A model generated the notes under the pieces. That model worked only from the letters and a program-made list of their open reading frames with translations. It was not told the DNA's origin and did not search any database. Position numbers and translations under genes: made by a program. From Nocardia huaxiensis (GTDB lineage: Bacteria; Actinomycetota; Actinomycetes; Mycobacteriales; Mycobacteriaceae), in assembly GCF_013744875.1 (NCBI RefSeq), contig NZ_CP059399.1:8246001-8310000 (forward strand): DNA of 64,000 bases, given 5' to 3'. Shown here piece after piece: positions 39,010 to 46,387 of this stretch (its first letter is position 1; each line of letters starts with the position of its first letter).

Positions 39010-39876
39010 TCAGGCGACGGGCGCACCGAGTAGCGCGTGCCGCCGGATCCAGTCGGCGACCGCCGCGCCGATCGCATCGGGCTGATCCTCCGGGCAGTGA
39101 TGCCCGGCCGGCCCGATGTGCACGATCTCGGTGGCGGCGAATGTGCTTGCCGCCCAGTCCATCACCTCCGGCGCGCCGAGCCCGACCCCGTCCTCGACGG
39201 CCATGACGAGCTTGGGCAGCGGCGATTCCGCCATCCACCGGTCGTAGTTCTCGATGATGGCGACCACGTCGGCCGGTTCTCCGCCGAGCGGGAATTCGCG
39301 CGGCCACACCAGCATCGGCTTGCGCGATGCCGGCGTCGGGTAGGGCTTGCGGTATTCCTCGAGCGCCGACAGCGACAGGCCGCGGGTGGAGGCCGGCAGG
39401 TTGAATTCGATGAACATGTTCTGTTCGAGCACCAGCTTCTCGCCTTCCTCGGAGCGGAAGCGGCGGAACAGTTCCGCGCCCTGCGGCGGCATATCGGACC
39501 ATTCCATCGGCCGCAGGAAGGTCTCGGTCACGGCGATGCCGCGCACCCGTTCGGGATGCCGTGCTGCCCAGTGCATTCCGAGCGCGCCACCCCAGTCGTG
39601 GCCGACGATGACGACCTGGTCCAGGCCGAGCGCGTCGAACCAGGCGTCGAGGTAGCGGGCGTGGTCGACGAACCGGTAGTCGCTGTCGGGCTTGCCGGAT
39701 TCGCCCATGCCGATGAGATCCGGTGCCAGCGCCCGGGTTTCGCCGGACACGTGCGGAATCACATTGCGCCAGATGAACGAGGAGGTCGGGTTGCCGTGCA
39801 GGAACACCACGGGGATCTCGCCCGTGCCGGTGTCGGTGTAGTTGATGAACGAGTCAAGGATGTCGATGGTCGGCAT
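39010..39876 (-). CDS. Haloalkane dehalogenase-like alpha/beta hydrolase
   Basis: A 288-residue hydrolase with the full haloalkane dehalogenase set. Halide-binding Asn29 is in HGNPTSSF, nucleophile Asp94 with halide-binding Trp95 in GHDWGG, probable acid Glu118 in TETFLRP, and His near 268 in GHHCPEDQPD. This fits subfamily II (DhaA/LinB-like). It would cleave carbon-halogen bonds by an alkyl-enzyme intermediate. Members also include proteins of unknown natural substrate and Renilla luciferase, so activity is a strong inference, not proof. The MarR gene lies 85 bases upstream on the same strand. Confidence 0.82.
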   Translation of the reverse strand: MPTIDILDSFINYTDTGTGEIPVVFLHGNPTSSFIWRNVIPHVSGETRALAPDLIGMGESGKPDSDYRFVDHARYLDAWFDALGLDQVVIVGHDWGGALGMHWAARHPERVRGIAVTETFLRPMEWSDMPPQGAELFRRFRSEEGEKLVLEQNMFIEFNLPASTRGLSLSALEEYRKPYPTPASRKPMLVWPREFPLGGEPADVVAIIENYDRWMAESPLPKLVMAVEDGVGLGAPEVMDWAASTFAATEIVHIGPAGHHCPEDQPDAIGAAVADWIRRHALLGAPVA

Positions 39877-39961
39877 GGCCGGTGTCCTTCCGTGTGAACT
39901 GCTTTCACCGGGTTGGACACGGGAAACCGGGGGTTGTGACAGCGCGGTGCTGTGACGTGCC

Positions 39962-40471
39962 TCACTCCGGCGGGCGGCAGTCCTGAGCCTTGACCTGATC
40001 GGTCAGTCCGGGATGGACGCCGGGCGTCAGACCGTTCCCGGCCGCGGCCCGCTGCAACAGCGTGACCAGCGTGGATCGATCTCCCGGCGAGAGTGATTCG
40101 AGCAGTTCGTCGTTCAGCCCGGAGACGATCTTCTCCGCCTCGGCCAGCAGTTCCTCCGCGGCGGGCAGCAGATGCACCGCATGTGCGCGCCGATCCACCG
40201 GATGCCTGCGCCTTTGCGCGAACCCCCGCTTCTCCAGGTCGTCCACGAGCCCGACCATCACATTGCGGTGGATGCCCAGCGCCTCGCACAGCTGCTGCTG
40301 CGAGAGCCCGTCATTGGCCCGCAGGATCCGCAGCATCCCGAACTGCGCGGGCCGGATGCCGAGCGGCGCGAGCAGTTCCGTGAATCGATACGCGACGTGA
40401 GATCCCAACTGCCCCAACAGGAATGCGGGATGGTCGGACAGCGGCGGGTATTCGGGAGCTGCGTCGGTCAC
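39962..40471 (-). CDS. MarR family transcription regulator
   Basis: A 169-residue MarR protein. Its winged helix reads LSQQQLCEALGIHRNVMVGL (about 56-75) and wing RRRHPVDRRAHAVHLLP (about 86-102). MarR proteins form dimers and leave operators when a phenolic or other ligand binds. It is transcribed divergently from a DHA2 exporter across 112 bases and followed by the dehalogenase, so a ligand-controlled export and breakdown unit is likely. The start is GTG. Confidence 0.88.
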   Translation of the reverse strand: MTDAAPEYPPLSDHPAFLLGQLGSHVAYRFTELLAPLGIRPAQFGMLRILRANDGLSQQQLCEALGIHRNVMVGLVDDLEKRGFAQRRRHPVDRRAHAVHLLPAAEELLAEAEKIVSGLNDELLESLSPGDRSTLVTLLQRAAAGNGLTPGVHPGLTDQVKAQDCRPPE

Positions 40472-40512
40472 CCCACCAGCCTACATGAACGCACCAACCA
40501 GGATTGCCATCT

Positions 40513-40525
40513 TGATTGATAATCA
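40513..40525. promoter_or_regulatory. Candidate MarR operator
   Basis: TGATTGATAATCA is a perfect 5-3-5 palindrome in the marR/exporter intergenic space, about 40 bases from the regulator start and 58 from the exporter start. MarR sites are often short AT-rich palindromes of this kind. The next AT-rich stretch, TTCATGTGCATAGT, could hold a promoter. Confidence 0.5.
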
Positions 40526-40583
40526 CTTCATGTGCATAGTTTGAGGAGTCGCACCACCCGCACCGAATCGAAGAGAGACCGTC

Positions 40584-42272
40584 GTGGAAACCGACACCAC
40601 CCCAACAACTCTCGACCCGCGCCGCTGGATCGCCTTCGCAGTGGTCCTCGCCGCCGGGTTCATGGACCTGCTCGACGTCACCATCGTCAATGTGGCCGTA
40701 CCGAGCATCCAGAACGACCTGCACGCCGAGTATTCGCAGATCGAATGGATCATCGCCGCCTATGTGCTGTCCTTCGCGGCGGTCCTCATCACCGGCGGCC
40801 GGCTCGGCGACATCTACGGCCGCAAGAACCTCTTCCTGCTGGGCATGGCGGGTTTCACGCTCGCCTCCGCCGCCTGCGGGCTGAGCACCGACCCGACCAT
40901 GCTCATCGCCTCCCGCTTCGTACAGGGCGCCATGGCCGGGCTCATGGTGCCGCAGATTCTCGCCATCATCCGCATCACCTTCCCGAAGGAGGAGCGCGCC
41001 AAGGCGATTGCCGTGTACAGCGGTGTCGGCGGCTCCGCGTCGGCGGTCGGCCTGTCACTGGGCGGGCTGCTGGTGCAGTGGGATCTGTTCGAGCTGGGCT
41101 GGCGGCCGATCTTCCTGGTGAATATCCCGGTCGGCATTGCCGCGCTGATCGCGGCGAGCATCGTCATGCGTGATTCCCGCTCGGTCAACCCGCCGCGCCT
41201 GGATCTGATCGGCATGGCACTGGCGGTGTCCGCGGTGCTGCTGCTGGTGTATCCGCTCAACGAGGGTCGCCGACTCGATTGGCCCGCATGGACTTTCGCC
41301 ATGATCGCCGCGGCTTTCGCGACCTTCGCGGCATTCCTGTTCTATGAGCGCCGCCGCGCCCGCACGGTTGGCTCACCGCTCATCGACCTGGACCTGTTCC
41401 GCTCCCGCCCGTTCACGGTCGGACTGGCGAGCTGGCTGCTGTTCTGGATCGGCTTCGGCGGATTCTTCCTGGTGTGGACGCTTTTCATGCAGGCGGGCCT
41501 GGGCTGGTCGCCCATGCGGGCCGGGCTCACCTCCGTATTCTTCGCGGTCGGCGCGGGTGTGGGCGCGGGCATCTCGGTGAGCGTGCTGGCGCCGCGCTTC
41601 GGCAAATGGGTGCTGGTGGCGGGCGGACTCGTCACCGCCATCGGCTTCGCGGTGTACGGAGCCATGGCGACCGGCTACGAATCCGGGTTCGCCTCATGGC
41701 AAATGGTGCTGCCACTGATCCTGACCGGCATCGGCTTCGGCATCGTGGTCGCGCCGACCATCGACATGCTGCTCGGGCAGATCCCCGACCGGGAGGCGGG
41801 CGCGGCGTCCGGCCTGCTCAATACCGGACAGCAGCTGGGCATGGCGCTCGGCGTGGCGCTGGTCGGCATCGTGTTCTTCGCACAGCTGGACGATGATTCG
41901 GCGCGCGGAGTGAACGCGGTGGCGGAGCAGACCCGCACCGAGCTGTCCACGCTCGGCCTCCCGGAGGCGGCGCAGGCGGAGATCCTCGCGAACTTCCGGG
42001 CCTGCGTACAGGATCGGTCCGCGGAGGTGGATCCGTCGGTGGTGCCGGACAGTTGCCGCAGCACCGGTGGCGAGTCGCCGGTCGCGGCGACGCTCACGGA
42101 CGCGGGCCTGGAAGCCAATGCGATCAACTTCTCGCACACGTTCAACTACACGCTGTGGTGGGGAATCGGCCTGATGGCGCTGGTGTGCCTCGGATTCCTG
42201 GCGCTACCCGGGGACACGCGACTGGAACAGCACGAGGTCGACGTTCCCGAAGAAGACCTGGCCATCGTTTGA
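40584..42272 (+). CDS. DHA2 family MFS drug/H+ exporter
   Basis: A 562-residue MFS protein with 14 expected membrane helices. Helix 1 reads AGFMDLLDVTIVNVAVPSIQ, the motif of EmrB/QacA-type (DHA2) drug exporters, followed by LGDIYGRKN (motif A). Such proteins expel organic cations, antibiotics or lipids using the proton gradient. A loop near residue 440-500 between the last helices contains two Cys (FRACVQD and PDSCRS) and may be outside. The start is GTG. It is divergent from the MarR gene. Confidence 0.86.
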   Translation: METDTTPTTLDPRRWIAFAVVLAAGFMDLLDVTIVNVAVPSIQNDLHAEYSQIEWIIAAYVLSFAAVLITGGRLGDIYGRKNLFLLGMAGFTLASAACGLSTDPTMLIASRFVQGAMAGLMVPQILAIIRITFPKEERAKAIAVYSGVGGSASAVGLSLGGLLVQWDLFELGWRPIFLVNIPVGIAALIAASIVMRDSRSVNPPRLDLIGMALAVSAVLLLVYPLNEGRRLDWPAWTFAMIAAAFATFAAFLFYERRRARTVGSPLIDLDLFRSRPFTVGLASWLLFWIGFGGFFLVWTLFMQAGLGWSPMRAGLTSVFFAVGAGVGAGISVSVLAPRFGKWVLVAGGLVTAIGFAVYGAMATGYESGFASWQMVLPLILTGIGFGIVVAPTIDMLLGQIPDREAGAASGLLNTGQQLGMALGVALVGIVFFAQLDDDSARGVNAVAEQTRTELSTLGLPEAAQAEILANFRACVQDRSAEVDPSVVPDSCRSTGGESPVAATLTDAGLEANAINFSHTFNYTLWWGIGLMALVCLGFLALPGDTRLEQHEVDVPEEDLAIV

Positions 42273-42309
42273 CACGAGGGCGATCCGCCCATCGATCCGA
42301 AAGTCTCGC

Positions 42310-42384
42310 CGTCATTCCGGCGCGCTTTCGGCCGGAATCCACCACGCTGGTGTGTATCCCGGCCACAAGCGTGCCGGGATGACG
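42310..42384. repeat. Dispersed CGTCATCCCGGC-type element, third copy
   Basis: The left part is CGTCATTCCGGCGCGCTTTC with return arm GGCCGGAATCCACC; the right part is TATCCCGGCCACAAGCGTGC followed by CGGGATGACG. It has base changes on both arms that keep pairing (ATTCCGG with CCGGAAT), which points to selection for structure. It lies between the exporter and the alcohol dehydrogenase. Confidence 0.7.
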
Positions 42385-42413
42385 AGGCTGCCACGGCAGG
42401 ATTAGGAGTCACC

Positions 42414-43577
42414 ATGCGCGCCACGGTCTGCACCAAGGGCGAATTCCGGGTCGAGGAACGTCCGGCCCCCACACCGGGTCCCGGTCAGCTGCTGGTGAAT
42501 GTGACCCGCTGCGGCATCTGCGGCTCCGACCTGCACGCGCGCACGCACGGCGACGAGATGGCCGACCTCGCCGCCGCCACCGGCTATCAGCACTTCATGC
42601 GCTCCGAACAGAGCGTCGTGCTCGGCCACGAATTCACCGGCGAGGTAGTCGATTACGGCCCCGGCACCCGCCGCCGCTGGCGGCCCGGCACCCCCGTGGT
42701 GGCCATGCCGATCCTGCGCCACGGCCGCGAACCGCACCTGACCGGCCTGTCCGTGGCCGCCCCCGGCGGTTACGCCGAACAGGTCCTGGTGCAGGAGTCG
42801 GTGACCTTCCCGGTCCCCAACGGTCTCTCCCCCGACCACGCCGCCCTGACCGAACCCATGGCGGTGGCCTGGCACGCCGTCCGCAGGGGCCGCGTCGGCA
42901 AGAACCGCACCGCCTTCGTGATCGGTTGCGGGCCAATCGGTCTCGCTGTCATCACCATGCTGAAGGCTTCCGGTGTCCGCACCGTCGTGGCCAGCGACTT
43001 CTCACTCCGCCGCCGCGAACTGGCCGCACGGTGCGGCGCGGACGTGGTCGTGGACCCCGGCGTCGACGATCCCTGGACGGCTTCCCCGCGCAAGCCCCGC
43101 ATCAGCGGCGCCACCGACCTGCTGAACCTCGCCTTCGACGGCATGGAACGCCTGCGCCGCATCCCGAATCTCCCCTGGCACTACCTCTTCCGCGCCGCCC
43201 ACACCTTCAACCAGGGCCCCAATTCCCCGGTGGTTTTCGAATGCGTCGGCGTCCCAGGCATTCTCGATCAGATCCTGACCGCCGCCCCGCCCATGTCCCG
43301 CGTGGTCGTGGTCGGCGTCTGCATGCAACCCGACACCATCCACCCCGCCCTCGCCATCAACAAGGAAATCGAACTCCGCTTCGTCCTCGGCTACGACCCG
43401 GGCGAGTTCCGCGACACCCTGCACATGCTCGCCGACGGCAAGGTCGACCCGTCGCCGCTGATCACCGGCACCGTCGGACTGGACGGCATCGACGCCGCCT
43501 TCACCGCCCTGGCTTCCCCCGACCATCACGCCAAGATCCTCATCGACCCGAAAAGCACCGTCAGCGCACTGCCGTAG
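42414..43577 (+). CDS. Zinc-dependent MDR alcohol dehydrogenase-like protein
   Basis: A 387-residue MDR enzyme. Catalytic zinc ligands appear in TRCGICGSDLHA (Cys) and LGHEFTGEVV (His-Glu). The structural four-Cys zinc site is absent. The nucleotide motif is FVIGCGPIGLAVITML (about 164-179). A longer insertion between the motifs (about 220-265, WTASPRKPRISGATDL) is unusual for the family. Substrate class cannot be read. TAGGAG precedes the ATG. It lies downstream of the exporter, separated by a palindromic element, so joint transcription is uncertain. Confidence 0.82.
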   Translation: MRATVCTKGEFRVEERPAPTPGPGQLLVNVTRCGICGSDLHARTHGDEMADLAAATGYQHFMRSEQSVVLGHEFTGEVVDYGPGTRRRWRPGTPVVAMPILRHGREPHLTGLSVAAPGGYAEQVLVQESVTFPVPNGLSPDHAALTEPMAVAWHAVRRGRVGKNRTAFVIGCGPIGLAVITMLKASGVRTVVASDFSLRRRELAARCGADVVVDPGVDDPWTASPRKPRISGATDLLNLAFDGMERLRRIPNLPWHYLFRAAHTFNQGPNSPVVFECVGVPGILDQILTAAPPMSRVVVVGVCMQPDTIHPALAINKEIELRFVLGYDPGEFRDTLHMLADGKVDPSPLITGTVGLDGIDAAFTALASPDHHAKILIDPKSTVSALP

Positions 43578-43612
43578 CGTGACCCCTGCCACATGATTTG
43601 ACTTGCATTCCC

Positions 43613-43647
43613 ATAGGCAATCAGTCTGTTTGCTGAAAGTTGCCTAT
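43613..43647 (+). promoter_or_regulatory. Inverted repeat before a small secreted protein
   Basis: ATAGGCAA and TTGCCTAT are perfect inverted arms with a 19-base spacer, just before the start at 43662. TTGACT at 43598-43603 could be a -35 box. The long spacer suggests either a dimeric regulator binding two helical turns apart or an RNA hairpin that hides the ribosome site. Confidence 0.45.
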
Positions 43648-43661
43648 CGGGGATGTCTGTC

Positions 43662-44216
43662 ATGCGCTATCTCACCGGAATTGCCCGGACCTGCACTGTT
43701 ACCGCCGCCGCGGCCCTCGTCGCGCTGGGTTGCTCCGGCACCGCCTCAGCCGATGCCCTGCCACCGGTCCAGCCGGTCTGGCCCTTCGGGCCGGCCTCGG
43801 AGGTCGGCCGAGCCATCGGCGACACCATGAACTGCCAGATCCACTACCGCGTCTGGGCGGAGACCGATCCGGCGGGACGCCCACGGCACACCCGGGTCAA
43901 CGTTCAGGCGATCGGCATGGACGCGTTGCCCGGCTTCCCGCAGGACGCCACCTGCAATCAGTGGATTGTCCTCACGGTCACCGGGGGCGACGGCGACCGC
44001 CTGGGCCCGATCCCGATGTTCCAGCAGCACTTCTATGTGCGCGCCAGCCAGGAAGGCGGCACAGCCGACAGCATGGACATCGATCTGACGAGCGTCAACG
44101 CGGCACCGGGCCGGGTCGTGCTCGCCACCGGTGCAATGTCACGTCCCTCCGGTTACATCCCGTTCTGGAATTGGGGACCGGAAAAGAACCTCGCCAACCA
44201 GTACTGGGTGCAGTAG
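43662..44216 (+). CDS. Secreted or lipid-anchored hypothetical protein
   Basis: A 184-residue protein with an N-terminal signal sequence (TVTAAAALVALGCSGTASA). ALGC could be a lipobox, though cleavage after ASA is equally possible. The mature part has two Cys (DTMNCQIHY and QDATCNQWIV) and the Trp-rich end FWNWGPEKNLANQYW. The layout recalls the secreted protein at 29408 but no close similarity is claimed. The ATG at 43662 is preferred because GGGGA lies about eight bases upstream; an ATG at 43653 is too close to it. Confidence 0.68.
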   Translation: MRYLTGIARTCTVTAAAALVALGCSGTASADALPPVQPVWPFGPASEVGRAIGDTMNCQIHYRVWAETDPAGRPRHTRVNVQAIGMDALPGFPQDATCNQWIVLTVTGGDGDRLGPIPMFQQHFYVRASQEGGTADSMDIDLTSVNAAPGRVVLATGAMSRPSGYIPFWNWGPEKNLANQYWVQ

Positions 44217-44269
44217 CGCAGATCTCCGGCCTCAGAACGCCGAGCGGCAGCGAATGGCATGGCCTTTGC

Positions 44270-46015
44270 CTACGACCGCGGGCGAATGGGAGAGATTCGG
44301 GCCAGGGGCGTGGTCGGAGGCTCGTGGAGGATTTCGAGCAGTCCCTCGGCGCTGCGGGCGGCGGTGAGGCAGGCGTTGGCGGTGAACTGGTCGGCCAGTG
44401 GGTGCCGCGCTCGGGCGCGCCACTTGTGTACTGCCGCAAGGGCTTCCTCACGCTGGGTGGGAATGTCCGTGTGAGCGGACAGACCGAGGCGCAGATAGGT
44501 GGCCACGCCCGCACCGCCGATCAGCCGGTGCAATTCGCCGAGATCATCTGTGGGAAGCGGTAATTCGTCCGAACGTAGCCGACCCAGCAACCGCAGTTCC
44601 GCGAAGCTGTGCACATCGGCCAGCAGCGTCCGCACCCGCGGCAGCAGCGTGTCGGCGGCTGTTCCAGGGTTGGTGGCGAGGATTCGCGCCAGCGCCGTCA
44701 GCGCCGAATGCGCCTTCAATTCGTCCGCGCGTTGCGCGAACTGCACATCCAGCACCCGCCGCAGCTCCTCCAGCCCACTGCGCTGCACGAGTTCGGTTGC
44801 CAGCGACTCCGAATCGCGCACGCCGAGCCGAATCAGCGTGACCGCCAACCGAATCCCGAACAATCCGAACCGCGCCGCCAGGTGTCCCCGCATCTCCGGC
44901 GGCACGGGCAACGGCAGGTCCGCCCGAGCGAATCGATCCGCCGACAGCAGCGCCGCCGTCAACTCCTGCACAGGCACCGTAGCCAACGCCTCGAACGCCG
45001 CATACTCCCGCTGCCGCAGCGTGGCCGCCGCGAACGCCAGCAATCCCGCCACCGGAATCACCGACTGGCACAACCCGGTTCGCTCGAGCTCCCCCGAAAA
45101 CCGCGCCGCCACATCCCGAGCCGAATGCAGCGCATCGATCCGCCCCGCCCCGATCTCGTCCGCGCGGGAAACCACCCCGATGACGCCCAGCGGCCCAGGG
45201 CCTCCCACACCGCCCCCGGCCGATCGACCCATCGCGCGCGAGCCGAAGGCACCATGCGCTCCTCCATGATCGGCAGCGGAACCGTGATTGGCAGACCCGG
45301 GACCATGACCGCCCGTCGGTCGCGTGCGATATGCGCCCGACGCACCGCCGGCATCCAATGGCCCGCCACGTTCCGCGCCGGAGCCGATCCGCTCGAGGAA
45401 GTCGATGTCGGCGGCGTCGAGTCGGCGCAGGAGGTAGACGACAGCGTCGGCGCTGGGCAGGGCCGCTCCGCCGCCCTCGGGGGTGAGCAGTCGAGAAGTC
45501 CGCGCGGAGACGTCCCGTGAGAGCGAGGAGATGCCGGGGGTGTCGATGATCGTGGTCTGCGCCAGCTCCGCGGACGGCCATTCCACCTCGAGGTGGTCGA
45601 CCTCCCGTGGCACGCCCGCATTCCACCGCAGCCCGGACAGGTCGAAGGTGAGCCCGTGCGCGCCCGGCAGCCCGTCGGCCCCGCGTCCGCGCCGCACCAC
45701 CACATCGGCCCGCGCCCCATCCCCCGAATACGCGGTCACGCGCGGCGCGGCACCGTTCCGGTACCAGGTCACCATCCGCGTGCACTCGGTCGCATCCGTG
45801 GGCGCGATATCCTGCCCCACCAGCGCATTCAACAGGGTCGACTTCCCCGCTTTGAGCTGCCCCGCCAGCGCAACCCGCAGCGGCTGATCCAACCGCCGCG
45901 CACATTCGTCCAGCTGTGCCCGCACGCGCGGCTGATCCCCGAAGGCGCGGCGCGCAGCGGCGACCAACCCGCGAGTCTCGGGCACCAGCCCGTACCCCGC
46001 CGAGTCATAGTTCAT
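44270..46015 (-). CDS. iniC: IniC-like dynamin-family GTPase
   Basis: A 581-residue dynamin-like protein. G1 is ALAGQLKAGKSTLLNALVGQ (about 51-70), G3 IIDTPGIS, and G4 SRADEIG. The C-terminal half is helical. IniA and IniC are membrane-remodelling dynamin-like proteins induced by isoniazid and ethambutol in mycobacteria. Between strands of the G domain lies a Gly/His/Ala-rich insertion of about 55 residues (from ERIGSGAERG to GVGGPGP) that makes this protein longer than the roughly 490 residues I recall for M. tuberculosis IniC. ATG at 46015 starts the conserved part. A 372-base gap separates it from iniA. Confidence 0.83.
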   Translation of the reverse strand: MNYDSAGYGLVPETRGLVAAARRAFGDQPRVRAQLDECARRLDQPLRVALAGQLKAGKSTLLNALVGQDIAPTDATECTRMVTWYRNGAAPRVTAYSGDGARADVVVRRGRGADGLPGAHGLTFDLSGLRWNAGVPREVDHLEVEWPSAELAQTTIIDTPGISSLSRDVSARTSRLLTPEGGGAALPSADAVVYLLRRLDAADIDFLERIGSGAERGGPLDAGGASGAYRTRPTGGHGPGSANHGSAADHGGAHGAFGSRAMGRSAGGGVGGPGPLGVIGVVSRADEIGAGRIDALHSARDVAARFSGELERTGLCQSVIPVAGLLAFAAATLRQREYAAFEALATVPVQELTAALLSADRFARADLPLPVPPEMRGHLAARFGLFGIRLAVTLIRLGVRDSESLATELVQRSGLEELRRVLDVQFAQRADELKAHSALTALARILATNPGTAADTLLPRVRTLLADVHSFAELRLLGRLRSDELPLPTDDLGELHRLIGGAGVATYLRLGLSAHTDIPTQREEALAAVHKWRARARHPLADQFTANACLTAARSAEGLLEILHEPPTTPLARISPIRPRS

Positions 46016-46387
46016 CGGCTCGCCATTCCGCACTCCACACCTCCACGCATCGCATGGCATTCGCACCGGACCCGCGCCGCGTTAGCACCCGGGACGGTTC
46101 TCACACGTCTATCGCAGGCGACAGCGGATGCGTCTCGCACCGGAACCCGGCGCTGAATACCGCAACGGCACTCGGCTCATCCTCCGTCATCCCGGCATGC
46201 TTTCGGCCGGGATCCACCGCTGTGATGCCGCACCAGATCGTGTGGATTCCAGCGGCGAGCGGGTCCACCGCCCGAGCGCGCGTACTGACGCGATCCCGCG
46301 GTGATGCCCACGGCGGAGTCCGGTCCGAGCAGACATTGTGCGGCGCTCTGCTGCCGGAATGGCGGATTCGGCGCGAAATGTGGAGGC
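46016..46387. other. Gap between iniA and iniC holding a repeat
   Basis: No coding frame is convincing in these 372 bases. The dispersed palindromic element lies at 46185-46270. The gap suggests iniC has its own promoter or is uncoupled from iniB-iniA, unlike the compact mycobacterial operon. No clear promoter was seen. Confidence 0.5.
46185..46270. repeat. Dispersed CGTCATCCCGGC element, degenerate copy
   Basis: Begins CGTCATCCCGGCATGCTTTC with GGCCGGGATCCACC, then an imperfect inverted end GTGGATTCCAGCGGCGAGCG. The right half is more decayed than in the other copies. Confidence 0.6.

Noticed and set aside
43653..44216. Firm lipoprotein call for the secreted protein
   Set aside because: ALGC is a weak lipobox and an ordinary cleavage site follows a few residues later, so both remain open.
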